A DNA stretch of 64,000 nucleotides from assembly GCA_033558025.1 (NCBI GenBank), contig JAUCEF010000006.1:2232001-2296000 (forward strand), in the 5' to 3' direction. Source of the stretch: Phytophthora sp. 'mugwort' (taxonomy: Eukaryota; Oomycota; Peronosporomycetes; Peronosporales; Peronosporaceae). The position numbers and the translations under genes were made by a program. Below the pieces are notes generated by a model that was not told the origin of the DNA, made no database searches, and saw nothing but the letters and a program-made list of their open reading frames with translations. This document shows, one piece after another, positions 12,401 to 24,040 of the stretch; positions within the stretch are counted from its first letter, which is position 1, and the number at the start of each line of letters is the position of its first letter.

Positions 12401-12582
12401 ATCGGTTTCCAAGTGGCATGTATGGTAGCCCCGATGATTCCAACCTTTCAGATGCATTCAGGTCTTTCAGTTTTACAAACATGAACGCCCTTGCAGCAGC
12501 ATCGCAAGCCGAAGCTGATATGATAACCGATACTGAGCACCAAACTGTGGGAACTGCGTCCGGTCCATCTATCCTGATCTAG
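9455..12582 (+). CDS. MAST/IRE-like AGC serine/threonine kinase with PDZ-like domain
   Basis: Six exons: 9455-10816, 10903-10988, 11076-11160, 11234-11304, 11403-11451 and 11527-12582. All introns are GT-AG and 73-98 nt long; the product is 902 aa. Residues about 135-220 form a PDZ-like domain (LGLEF loop, IPPG, RPMTVTF). A C2HC finger follows (C228, C231, H243, C247), as in plant IRE-type kinases. The kinase domain starts near residue 410 with GAFGKVF, then AIKV, the hinge MEYLPGGD, HRDLKPDN, DFGLSEE, GTPDYLAPE and DYWALG. The activation segment between DFG and GTPDYLAPE carries a long acidic/basic insert, typical of MAST/Greatwall-type kinases. The C-terminal tail is acidic and Ser-rich. 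The family phosphorylates Ser/Thr in cell-cycle or cytoskeletal signalling; the substrate here is unknown. It converges on EFG1. Confidence 0.92.
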
Positions 12583-12777
12583 CCGAACTTCCCAAGATTT
12601 ACGATTCCGCCGCCTTATCCTCGTCACCGCAAGTTATCCTGCCTCCTCTTCCCATATGAGCTCGTCAGCGTAAAGACTAATAGTAATAAGTTCAGAGAAC
12701 CACGTGACCCTGATACTGCAATTGCCCTGCACTATTTTCCTGTGTGAACAAATGTGTCACCATGTTTTGTAACAAAA

Positions 12778-13950
12778 TTACAGGAAGAAGTCGTCCTCTT
12801 CCTGCTCTCCCTCCTCTTCATCTTCTTTGTCACTGTCAGCCTTTAATGCATCAGGCATTTCGTCATCATCGTCCTGATCAACAAGAGCAGGAGAGTGTTT
12901 TGGCTTTTCACCGGACTTGTCGCGCTTACTGCGGGCTTTCTTCAGCTTCTTTACCTGTTCTTTTGTAGGTTTCTTGAGCAAAAGCTCCAGAGCGGGTCTA
13001 AAAGTCTCGCCTGCAGAGGCGGAATCCTTAGACTTGCCGTCATTGAAGCAGAACTGGTGGAACGCCTCCATAGGTTGATCCTTCTCGAAGAGGGCTATCG
13101 CTTTAGAACGGAGTTCCTTCTGGCGCTTCTGATCCTCCTCCGAGTGCGGTGCAGACGGGAACAGCGAAATGTATGGCTCAGCTTTGGGGTAGTAATAGAT
13201 GTACATCATCTCCTCGTGGTACGTCTTGAATTTCTTCTCGTGCTCAGCACGCTCCGCGTCATCAGTCGCCTACAATATTAGGAGCAAAAAGTGAGATACT
13301 CCACAACGCCAAATGCAATGTCCCAGCAACAGATCTGAGCTTCCACACCTGCACAATGCGGGTTTTTGCCTGACGCAATTTGCGCATGACCTTCACTCGC
13401 TCAAAAAAGCGAGGCTAGCCGATCATCAAAAGAAAAACACCTAGTGATTTAGCGACCTCAACTCATTAGAAAACAACAATCATTGCACAGCTACAGTAAC
13501 TCACTCTCTTGTACTTCTCGGAGTTCTTTTTCTCCAGTGCGACTTTCTCCTTGCTGTCGTGCTGCCATATCCATCTTTTAGTACATGCTATTGACCTACT
13601 AAATACACACACAGCTCACCTCTTGCTTCAGCTGCTCCAGTTCCGCATTCTTGGATCTCCGTGTGGCATCAGCCAGGCCCTGCACAGCAACAATCAACCA
13701 TTAGTGCGAATGCTACTACATGATTGCAGCTTTTCTAGTCGACGAACCCCACGACTGAGAAAGCGCTCGAGGCCCCGGATGCGGTTCTTGAGCGACTGAA
13801 CCTTCTTGGCCTTCTGCGGCTTCTTGGAGCGCGAGTTCTTGAAACGCAGCCGGGTTCCTGGGGGAAAAGCGAAACGGTGTGAGGTGAGAGGTAGACTGCA
13901 CGTATCTGAGCATGCTGGAAGCAGCATGACTAACCTGCCGTAGGAGCCAT
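12778..13950 (-). CDS. EFG1: rRNA-processing protein EFG1
   Basis: Six exons on the minus strand: 13950-13935, 13857-13748, 13679-13620, 13561-13505, 13414-13349 and 13269-12778. The total is 801 nt for 266 aa, with the frame kept at every join. The first exon encodes only MAPTA plus one base. Family marks are a basic N-terminus, the SLKNRIRGLERFLSR helix, a Lys/Glu coiled coil, RFFERVKVMRKLRQAKTRI, and YIYYYPKAEPYISLF in the last exon. The C-terminus is acidic (DDDDEMPDALK, ending EEDDFFL). EFG1 is a nucleolar factor of the small-subunit processome needed for early 18S pre-rRNA maturation. Length and order fit the family. It shares a 195-bp convergent gap with the kinase gene. Confidence 0.92.
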
Positions 13951-14221
13951 GGCGACCGATATGCCGAGCTGTATTTTGACGTTTTGGTTGGCAGCAACTT
14001 GCCTTAAGAAATTAGCCAATAAGAAAAATAGTATAAGTATGTGGTCCACCTAATGTAGCTTGCGTTGTTAGTATATTGCCCGAATGAGAATTACCCTATA
14101 CCTGCAAATCAACAGATGGTGTCGACTCGACGATCGGTCTGTAACCGTACGAGGTAGAACGTATACCCGACGTATACCCTTGTCAGCCACAAAATCTTTC
14201 CATATCTCTCTCTGCAGCACG
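13951..14221. other. Short upstream gap of EFG1
   Basis: Presumed promoter of EFG1 (transcribed leftwards), followed by the left border of the FAR1/Ulp1-type element. No clear initiator motif or gene seen. Confidence 0.4.
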
Positions 14222-15810
14222 ACCCCCCCCCCCCCCCCATGGAGACGCTCCTTCGTGCCGCGCCGAAGCGCCGGTTGGCTGCGTTAGACGTTAACGAGAG
14301 TGATGACGAGGTGTCGGAGGGCTCCGCAGAGGTGGCATCGCGGCCGTCGTCAGTATTAAGCGAAACGGAGCGAATACAAGCTCCGGCCCCACCGTGTACC
14401 TACTCGACAGAAGCGGCGACTAGCTTGAGCGAGGACAGTGAGTCTCATCAACTCGTGTCTCCACCACCGTAGAAGACGGAGTATTCGTCCTGGAACGACC
14501 TCGAGAATTACCTCGGCGCCTATCCATCTCAAACATACTAGGTACGTATTCACTCTCCCCCATGTCTGCCTAGCAGCTGTTTAACACTTATTTGCATTTG
14601 GCAGGTCTTCCATGTTCGCACAAACACCACAGTAACCGAACGTAACTTGAAGATTTACCAGAACAACTCAAGGCGGAAACAATCCCCGCAGAATAGGGCC
14701 ACTATGCAAAAACTTTAGTCTGTACGCATAGCGGGAAGTATAAGTCTCAAGCGAGCAGCAAAAGACCTCGACAGGAGACTCGAAGTTAAGGCTGTACATC
14801 ACAGGTGAGTTATCCAAATTCGGGCTTATTCGGACTCATTCGTGCTCATTCGGGTCCGTTCGAGCTCGTTCCAATTGTTTAGACCTTCACTCAATCCTTG
14901 TACGGTTTATTATGCTTACGGTTTTGCAACTTAGCCTGTAAATCAATGCTTGTGTTCAGTAATAGACAAGGCCAACAAGAAGTTTGCTGTCAAGATAACT
15001 AAGGTGTAGGCTTGAAGACAACCACCGCATGATCCAACACTCATTAAAGCGGCATCCATCCAATCGCGTTTCACTTGATGAAAACACGCTGATACTGTGG
15101 ATGCTCCGCAAAGCCGGCGCGAAGAAGACAAGTATCCTCAAGTTTATTACGGACAATTCGGACAGCAATCCAACTCCCCAAGACGTACATAATCTGGTTC
15201 GCAAATTGAAGACCCGCGAAAATGGAAAAGGTCCAAGCAGTAGTGCAAGACGTCTGAAGAAGTGGATGACAGAATTTGGTGATCAGGCAGGAAATGTTGG
15301 ACGAATTTTTGTCGATGGCGTATCTCTTCGCTGGGTAATTGTGTAAACATGCTGACACATAAGCTGTTTGTAGCCAGCGAAGATATTATTGTGGTGGATA
15401 CGTCGGTCATACGCAATGTCACGAATGGCTTCTTGCCGGTGGAATCGATGCGGAATGTTTTCGATGGTTTGACGAGCGAGTACGTATTGATTCCAGTCAT
15501 TTGTGGCCGGAATCATTGGTGCTCCATTATGATGAGCCTCTTGCTGAAGGATGTTTGCATCTAGGACCCCATGAACTCCATCTACGTAGTCTCTTTGACC
15601 GCTAGCTGAGAAGTTGGTAGCCATGCTACCGGACGCATCTCCAAGAAAATATCGGGTCCGGCCGTACAAGGGCGAGCTCGGCGTGCAAGTTGACAGCTAT
15701 AATTGCGGCATGTCCATGCTACTGGCCTTTTCACCGGGAATGAAAAGCTTAGCTTGCTGAGCAAGAAGGAGCTGCAGTATCTGCGATACAGGTACCTTCG
15801 TTTTTGCACT
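14222..15810 (+). mobile_element. FAR1/MULE-like element A carrying a Ulp1-type cysteine protease, degenerate
   Basis: A poly-C run (14222-14238) abuts an ATG at 14239. The acidic/Ser-rich start is followed by a SSWNDLENYLGAY block and, after a spliceable GT-AG gap (about 14542-14605), VFHVRTNTTVTERN. Near 14720 another frame gives VCTHSGKYKSQ. These match the FAR1/MULE N-terminal DNA-binding pattern. The frame 15029-15346 ends in KKWMTEFGDQAGNVGRIFVD. From 15349 a C48 (Ulp1) protease-like segment follows: GRNHWCSIMM (His codon at 15514), YDPMNSIY in another frame, and VDSYNCGMSMLLAF (Cys codon at 15704). Stops and frameshifts, including TAG where CAG is expected just before the intron, show it is dead. 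I found no MULE DDE core. Confidence 0.65.
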
Positions 15811-16589
15811 TAGCGACGGTAATTTCACTTCAGCATCAATATGATTTGATCATCTACTTCGCTATGCTGTTGTCTCGTAATTGTTGGCTTGGGGTAGCCT
15901 AGCTACATGTACTAACGGAGTAGATAAGGATATGATGCTCCGTACCAAGAAGCACGGTCAATGGAAAATCGTCAATTTATCTATGATCACATAACATAAT
16001 GCGTTCTTGTTTCCAATACTAATGACTTGTGCATGGGGCGGAGGGGCGTGGGTAGAAATCACACGTCACCCGACTGCTTGCGGTATCCAGCTATACGAGA
16101 TGGGCAGGTATAATTTGCTCTGTCATCACTTGATGACATTGCCGGGCTCTTTCTGCAATCGGGTATGTTCGGGCGCTAGACGGTCATGTTGGCGGCAAAA
16201 TGCCTCGTCACATCTTTTTCAGACGGTTAAAATAACGATGCCTTTATGATTTTGGAATGGCACGTGTTGCTCTCCCCGACTGGGGCAACATGAGACGAGG
16301 CTTATATCACCCGGCGCGTACCCGATCCACCCGAACGACCCGACTGGTAGAAAGCCGGACTGATGTAATCAGGTGATGACTGCTCAGAGTATACGAGGCG
16401 CCTGGGTACACCTGGATAAATCTACTCGGGTGCAGGAGCCGCAGTCATGTCAGTCGGGAAGAGTCGGGGGCTGTGGACTTAGAGCACAGATCGATTTCAG
16501 GAGAAACATACAAGTCCGAGTACACGGCATCTAGACCGCAACGGGAGCATTTACTAACTGACACTTTGCCATAAGAATGCGTTGAACAC
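15811..16589. other. Spacer between the two opposed Ulp1-type elements
   Basis: No gene recognised. It separates the 3' ends of elements A and B and probably contains their terminal sequences, but I could not fix any inverted-repeat ends by eye. Confidence 0.4.
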
Positions 16590-18920
16590 TCAAACGAGAA
16601 CACAGATTACGTAGATGTATGTAGTTAGAGGCAGCGTTGGAGATACCGATATCGTAGAAGCATGAGCGGTTTTTTTATCTATTCGTCCAAGTGAAGACGT
16701 TCCAGTAAAGTGCTCAAACGCCAGCAACACGTACATAACGCAATTATAACTGTCCAGCTGCCACGTCGGTGACGAAGGAACTAATTCGCACCCGCTCAGG
16801 GGTCTCTTTCGCCAATACAGGTACACAATCTCCGCTATCACCCGAACGCTTGCCAGATAACTTGACTGTATCGAATCGTAGAGGTATATTGTTTTGGCCT
16901 TCATATCAATCATAATACCACATCAATGCATGTTGTTGCAGTTGATGGGTATCACGATGCGCTTGTTCGAGATGTTCTTGAAGATGTTGCCAATGATTTC
17001 CACGTCGATACTAAATTTCTCACCTGCCACTGCTCCAAAACGTGAGGGGTTCACAGCCAACACGGATACATTACTGCAAACAATTTCGATATGACCATTT
17101 CCATTGTTGTATCGCTGAGAGTCCCACGAGCAGCTAGATCAAGACCTTCTATCTACAGAAGCACAATAATATTGTAGAAGTTAGATACAGTAGATACAGT
17201 AAGCCAACGAATAATACATATCAATCCAGCATTACCTTTTCGGGAAAAGTGGTATGTGTTTTTTTCTTCACTTTTTCGAGTAATAGGTCGTCCTCCACTG
17301 CACGAAACGAGGGATCAATTTGTATTGAAAAGTCGACTGCTCTTGCCCATTCGATAGCTTTATCCTCACGCTTGATATTGTCCATAGCGCTGTGATAACG
17401 TCGCATTACTCGTAGAGTGTTTGTCCCAACAACCGCAACTTCTGGTTCGGACAGCCCCTGAATTCTTCGGAGGGCCGTTACTTTAACAGAGCATTTTCTT
17501 AGTATATCAGGCGGAAATATGCGCTAAATCTCAATCATTTTCAGCACTGGTCTGTCCACTTATACATTCGTGACACGATGGGCCGTGAACGCCTTGCTTT
17601 TCTTCTCGAACGCAAACATGCCAAAATTACGAAATTCCTCCGCCACTTGCTAAACGTACATTGGCCATTCAGAAATCGTCCACAGTTGAAGATTTTGCTG
17701 GTTGTGGTGCATATCGGAATCCTCTCTTACCATGTTGATTGCGCTTAGCAGATATATTTTGCCTTGGCCTTCCACGAAGAGGAGCGGCTATTTCCAAAGT
17801 CGGAGATAGTGTTCTCCGGCCTAGTGAGCTGCGTACTAGGTAAATCTTCGGACTGACTGGGCAGCTCTTCTGGCTCAATAATATGCTCCTCAGTTTCAAT
17901 CAGTTGCTCTTCAAGTTTAACGTGCGTATGGTCTGGCTCATTCGGGAGCTGTTCGAGCTCTTTCCGGAGCTGTTCGGGCTCATTTGGGAGCTCTTCGGGG
18001 TCATATGAGTCGCCATCACGCACAGCTTGGTTTACCTTCATGCACACGTCGAAAGCAGAATCGTCATAAATTCCTACCGACTTGGAAACATCGTCCGGCG
18101 GGTCACAATACAGCCTATCTCGAATATTCCGTTTTCGCTGAAAGAGAGATGCCACCGAATTCATATTGACGGTATGTCCTTCGGCTCAGAATAGGATTAT
18201 GTGCCAGAGACTGCCTCTTAATGCATAGAAACAAACCTCGGATTTGTCCCCTTGTCGAAATAATCTGACGCACACACTAATTTGTACGCGGAAAACAAAC
18301 CGCATCGTTTTACTCCAACCGAATAAGCCCGACCAGACCCCGACCAGATCCCGAACACCCCGACCGAGCCCGACCAGGACAGAAGGTGCTAAAGGTACGT
18401 ACGTCCCTGTGGTTGGCACTCAATTGACCGAGATTCTTGACGCTCACGTTTCCCTTTTCCGCGAGGCCTGCACTTATCACCATGTGTACAGATGTCGCCG
18501 CGTACCGGTCCCAGTCTGCAGGAATCTTGGAGGCTGAAGACTTGTTACGCTCGATTGTAGTATTCCTTCTTGCAGTAGTGGTGTTCGTCCGATTCCTAAA
18601 CACTTATATCCATAGGTTAGTCAATTAGGCACGAAAAGACCGACACAACGATTAGGCTCGCCTTACCTGGTATGTCTCTTCTTGATAAGCAGCAAGATAG
18701 TCGATGAAGGCCGCCCAGGAAGCAAACTCCAGCTGCTCTATAGGGGGCGACTGTACATCCACGAAGAGGATCGTCGTGGGTAGATCTGTCGGATAGTCTG
18801 CCGAGCTGGACGCGGAAAGGAGCCCAAAGTCGCTGGGGCTAGCGTTATACGCTTCGTCATCTGCACTCTCGTCGCTCGTTGGGCCGGGAGGGGGGGGGGG
18901 GGGGGACACGCTTCGCCGTG
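16590..18920 (-). mobile_element. FAR1/MULE-like element B carrying a Ulp1-type cysteine protease, degenerate, inverted relative to A
   Basis: Read leftwards from a G run (poly-C on the coding strand) at about 18890-18906: a Pro-rich start, then SWAAFIDYLAAYQEETYQ. After a probable intron comes VFRNRTNTTTARRNTT, matching the RTNTT block of element A. An acidic region with EELPNEPEQL-type repeats lies at about 17860-18000. The protease part follows: IPINCNNMH then TGA (16923-16925) where Trp is expected, IYLYDS (Asp near 16877) and WQLDSYNCVMYVLLAF (Cys codon 16740-16742). His, Asp, Gln and Cys of the C48 family are thus all visible, but the premature stop and frame breaks make it a pseudogene. 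It belongs to the same family as element A but is diverged, and lies tail-to-tail with it. Confidence 0.65.
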
Positions 18921-21122
18921 CGGGACATCGCGGGAGAAGCCGTCGTACCCGCCCAATATCGCGCCCGTCGTTTGATAGGGGGGGGGGAGGATTGGACGGC
19001 TGTGGGCAAGGTATACAGGTATACTCCGTTCAAATGGAAGTTTCGACAACACGACACAGTTGGACGCCAAATCATGGGCTGAATCATAGAACGTTCTGAG
19101 ATTGTTCTTTGGGAGGAGGAGGGCTCCATTCGGGGACTCCAACCACTCTCTTTTGGAATTGCTTCTGTACTGTACATGTACAGTACAGTACATATAATGT
19201 GGAATTTTAGAAACAAAATGTGCTGGGTTCAGCGACTATTAAAATATTTAAACATAAATGGTGCACGACTATGGAAATACGGAGGAATGCCTAAAGAGTT
19301 ATGAATGTGGGCGGCAGGGATGAAAAAAATCCACATTCTTGGCCTAATCGGGGCGGGTAATTACTTCTTCATCTGGAATGGTAAAAACGTTGGGGTACCA
19401 AATCTTGGATCATTGGCTCACATCGTGCGATGGACATTTTTGGAAGCTACACCCACCGCAGTCCACCGCGTACATGTCGTTATCTAGGCGAATAAAAGGC
19501 TCATTTCGGTTTTTACCACCAAGCTATACCACAGTAGACACTTCCCTTCGCCCACCATGGACACTTTTCGCTCTCCGGTTTCTTCGTCAACACCTACCGT
19601 CTGTCTTGCCGGCGATTCCCAAGCGCAGCCACCTGTTCGATGTGGTGGCGTACTCAAGACCCCATCTGGGACCAAGTCCTCGTTGACGACGGCATGGTGT
19701 TGTGTTTGAAGTGTGAAAAGATTATTCACACTTCAGGTAAGACGCATGGCAGAAACCAGTAGGTATTTCAATGACTCGCATATTGAATTTATCCTGAAAG
19801 TTAAGGCAACCGTTGTAGACTTTCGACGTCTTCGCTTGGATGGCAAATATTATGCTGACAAGAACACGTCCTTTGAGCACTTAGGTCTCGGAAAGTTTCG
19901 TCGGTAGTTCTGTTGTGAGGATCCAGCTCTGCGCCTTGAGGCAGTGATCACATGCAGGGGGGGGGCATGGGATCCAGCCAGAACAAATGCAATGTGAGTT
20001 TGGGTAAGCTCACACCGCTGACCAAAGTCTACTCCACAGACGGAGTGGATCTGGACTAGGTACGGAACACATCGTCGGTCTTCCCGCCTACACGGTGTCG
20101 TAGGTATGGCCCTCCGCTTACTTAGTAGAGTCACATTGAATATAAACTGTATGGGTAGCCCCTCGGACGTAAGTTTGCCCTGAGCAAGAAACCATATTTG
20201 AAGTGAAGCGAAAACGACACTTTTGGAACGGATGCAGCCAGATTTTGTATATTTATAGATTTTGGGTAAGCAAGTTTGCTGACGGACTTCGGCTCAGACG
20301 TGTTCGGAATGTAGCATCGTTATGCTCGTTTGTGGCCTATCTACGAAAGCGCCATTAAACGCAAATTACCCCCTTAGTCGGACCCATCATTGACGCCAAA
20401 TGCCGAACGTAGAGCCCGTCAGTTTGTCCGTTTCTTATGCGCCGAACAAAATCTGATCGCTTCTTGCATTTGGAGGAAATTTCATTCTGTTTGGAGGACT
20501 GGCCGAAGGTGCTGACACTTCCGACTGCACGGTCGTGCACGCACGCAACTGACACGTCCCCGGAGAGACATGTCTAGGTCGGCATAAACTTCCGTTCATT
20601 TTCCGTACCCTTGGCGCTCATATGGTACTTCCCTTATCCGTCATCTTTGCCGTCGGCTCAGGTCACTTCGCAATTTTTTCCCGATCGTGTGAATGACCAG
20701 ATGTTGAGCCGGAAACCTTTTTGACTCAGCATCTTGCGTGAGATTGACGCACTGGTGCTTGCCACAACTGACGTCATTGTGGACCCCAACGCAGTAGTAA
20801 CGCGACATAGCACCAAGATTCGGTGCGAATCTTGTAGCGACTGGGAAGCGATCTTCATCTTTCTAGGCCTGGTAAATCTAACAGGCTTGATCGCCTTGGT
20901 ATTAACATGGTTCACGCCGTATCACGGCCGCAAAACTTCATGTACGCCTTGCTCCTGCTCCCGAAAATCGCGTAGAGCTTGGAAACGCCCTAATTCAACG
21001 GACACATCTGGCGTAACCACGACCCTATCCCCCCCTCCTCCACGGGTACCCTGGCAGGAACACCAAAACCTCGATCAGAATAATTTGTTGCAAATCAGAC
21101 CCACTTTGTTGTGGCTTGCCTG
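18921..21122. other. Repeat-like tract, no recognised gene
   Basis: Short frames only. Near 19640-19740 a frame reads DDGMVLCLKCEKIIHTSGKTH, faintly like a BED-type zinc finger, but nothing downstream supports a transposase. G runs occur at about 18979-18987 and 19958-19964, and an 18-bp perfect palindrome (TACTGTACATGTACAGTA) lies near 19167-19184. Confidence 0.4.
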
Positions 21123-21184
21123 GTTACTGGATCAGATGTGTGCACTCTTTCGATGTGAGCAGTGCTCACATCTGATTCAGTAAC
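21123..21184. repeat. Hairpin: 23-bp inverted repeat with 16-nt loop
   Basis: The left arm 21123-21145 pairs with the right arm 21162-21184 at about 21 of 23 positions. Inside it, 21152-21161 and 21163-21172 form a second, perfect 10-bp palindrome around one base. It lies in a repeat tract with no gene nearby. Confidence 0.75.
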
Positions 21185-22949
21185 AGGGCAATCGCCACGA
21201 AGCGTTGCACCACCTCTACCGCGCCCGACGCTATTTGAGTCCGTAGCGTTTCTCAACTCCGCACCAATCTTGCGAACGGGTTGTACCATGCAAAACTTGC
21301 CAGAAAGGTTAAGTTGAGAAGACACTGCTCAAACCCTACGCCTAAACGATAGGCGTCTATTTAACGAAGACCATTTGCACCTTTCCCTCGTCCGCACCTG
21401 CAAGCCCGAATTCGTTGAGGACTGACTATATCGCGAGCGCGTCTTCGTAGCGAACAATTACAGCATCGCAGTGTGGGTGTCAAGGAGACGAAGTACCGTC
21501 TGTCGTAGGCGTGGCAGTTGCGGGGGCCCTGAGATACCTAGAAGCCGGTTCACCATTAACGCACCGTTGAGCGCGACCTGATAGACCTTGACCTTGAATT
21601 TAACCCTGCAGACATGCTTCTTGCCAAGAAAGGCCAGCATAAATGTCACACCTGGCTCGGGGTGCTCATTTGACAACTTAATATGTTTTTGGGTTCAACA
21701 TAGTATATAGACCCACTACGTGTGGAAGTGACAGATAAACCAGCAACAAAAAGCCGGTATTTCAAAGTTGTGACCACACGCCGTATTATCCAATCAAATC
21801 TAAGCGTTTTAGCACGGTTTAGCAGTCGTTCCAATTAATAAACAGATCTTAAAACTAAAATCGATTTCTCACACAAAAAAATTCAATCACACATTTCGTT
21901 GAACTGTATTCAATTATTGTGCTATAGCCAAAATGGGATCACCGGCCAACCCGCTCAAATACAACAAAAAGATGCATGTATTGCTTTTAAGTTCGTTTTA
22001 AGTTTATTCGTGTGTCCACGAAGCACGTGCGATCTGAAGGAGTTGCCTTTCTCGTACGTTTTGGCGCATACGTCGCTAGTATACGCACCAACTTTCCTAT
22101 CCGTTTAACGGCGCGTTTTTTTGCATAGGCGGAGGTATTGGCGCAGTAGCAGCGGTAATATCAGTTGCATTCGCTTCCGCCATCTTACTTCAGCACATAT
22201 GGCAGGTTCGATGGTGATGTAGAACGCTAGTCACCACATTTGGCTTACGCATGAAACCTCGGTAGGACAAGTAGTAATGAATTTTAAGGCTTTGCTATCA
22301 TATTGTAATCCGTAAAATGCTGCGAGAAAAAAAACACGATGCAGTACCAAGTTAGTATGCTAACTACGAGAGCGCAGGCGTCGCCACGCTGTCGAAGCAG
22401 CCGTCGTAAACGCGCAGAAGAGCCCCTTTCTCTGAATAAAAAATCAGAATCCATGCTGGCTCGACGTCGGTCGGCGTGCTTTTCTTACATCGGCAAAAAC
22501 CGCTGCGCGTATTATAATGGTGGGCTTCCTGCTCACCACCATCGGGTTAAGAACGCATGAACGAAAACACTTCTGGAATTAACACGGAGTCGAGGCATGC
22601 AATTACCGTTTCCGACGTATTCATGTTATAGAGAAAGTTTTACTCTTAAGTATGGGAGACGAAAAAAAAACTCTTAAGACAAAAAGATATTACACGGCAT
22701 TGGATTGGTGCGCACGTCAAGTCCACCTTAGGTTATCGGCCAATCAGTCAAATTCAAAAATCTATTTAGAATCCCTACGTATGTATAGACCTGACTTCTC
22801 TCACGCCGACCGAATCGTGTCATTACTAATCCCCCCCCTCGCCCCGAGCTTTAATTGCACATTAATCTATTTCTATGCGCTTCCCCGCCGTCGTAGATTC
22901 ATCCGTGCCAGAAGTCGCCCCCGAAGAGGTCGATTTTGGTTCATTCGCA
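21185..22949. other. Repeat-like tract with a possible LTR, no recognised gene
   Basis: Read on the minus strand, 21700-21313 begins TGTTGAAC and ends near TTCTCAAC, which could be a decayed LTR of about 390 bp. No primer-binding site or duplicate LTR was found, so this is weak. The remaining frames (for example 22652-23020 plus) have no family resemblance. Confidence 0.35.
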
Positions 22950-24040
22950 ACGCATCAATCTCCGAGTTGGGAACGAGCGTACGCAATCGCTGCATGAAGG
23001 TGCCCATTACACCCGCTTAAGACGAACGTTGTCTTATTTAGGAAGGGGTGCAACCTCCCCCCCGTATTCTGCCAAATTGGAGACAAAAGCGTCTGAGACG
23101 TGGAACCGCAGGTTGTCGAAGTAAGGGAATAACGCATTAGGAAACTCCTCTGCAGTAAAATAATCCTGTTGACGCTCCATGAACGCTTCGTGCCATATTG
23201 TGGCATTCATCCAGGGCTTGGCATGAACTGCATACAGTGCATCGACGGGCAACCTCGCACACTCCTTTTCAACACTACCCCCAGGCAGGACTGCATACAG
23301 TGTACCGACGGACAACTTCGCACACTACTTTTCAACATTACCCTCAGGATTTGCGTTGAAGATGAAGAGGGGTGCAACCTATTACTACTCGCTGACACCA
23401 CTACAGCACCATCACGCGATAAGAACAACTTCAGCCACACACCTTCGCTGCCTTCTTGTGTCTCTTCTCAGCGATGATGAGATCGGCATAGCGTCAAATA
23501 CACGACAGCCTCATCAGCGTTGAAAACTGATTCAGCAGGGTACGCAACTCAGACCGCTACTCCTGTCTCCATCGCAAACTTCTGCTGTTCATCACAGAGT
23601 TCCACCGAGGACATAATGCTGTTCGTGGGCGCCGAAAAACAAAGCCATATCACAACACAAGGCGCTGGAATAGATGGTACAAGCTAGGAAGGTGCTGATT
23701 GCTAGATACGCAGTCGTCCATTTTTTTCAAACTCTACTCTCAAGAATAGACGTCGTGGCTAGTCTTCAAGCGAAAGTCCGCTCGACACATCTCCTTCACC
23801 CACTGAACGACTGAATCCATGTCAGGGAAATCGCAGCCGACCTTGACCTCCAAGAGCTACCTTGCTTTGATTTTTGTCAGACCACCACGCTTCCTCCAGC
23901 TCTTTAATTTTGATTCTTCTACGATGATCGTCCCCATCAATTGACGCAAAAAGATCAACTTGAACGTGTTCGTGTACACACGCTACGCCCCGCTGAAACG
24001 GACCGATGGGAAGTCTAAACTCTCTCGTTCTCGCGTCGAG
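22950..24040 (-). mobile_element. pogo-like DDE transposase relic
   Basis: On the minus strand, 24030-23760 in shifting frames gives a Lys/Trp-rich N-terminal segment (ELEEAWWSDKN, then DMDSVVQWVKEM). Then 23240-22955 gives KPWMNATIWHEAFM, FPYFDNLRFHVSD (second catalytic Asp context) and VAPLPKNTT, the order seen in DDE_1/pogo transposases. Frame changes and a tandem duplication inside the coding part show it is inactive. Confidence 0.5.
23228..23348. repeat. 63-bp-period tandem duplication
   Basis: About 58 bp starting CTGCATACAGTG (23228-23285) are repeated at 23291-23348 with roughly seven substitutions. It lies inside the pogo-like relic and lengthens its reading frame by 21 codons per unit. 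Confidence 0.8.

Noticed and set aside
17860..18000. EELPNEPEQL-type repeats as a distinct repeat protein
   Set aside because: They lie inside the degenerate FAR1/Ulp1 element B and share its strand, so they are part of that element.
19167..19184. 18-bp perfect palindrome as a regulatory site
   Set aside because: It consists of simple TGTACA-type repeats in a gene-free tract; nothing links it to a gene.
22652..23020. 122-codon plus-strand frame as a gene
   Set aside because: The frame overlaps the antisense of a pogo-like relic at its end and shows no domain.
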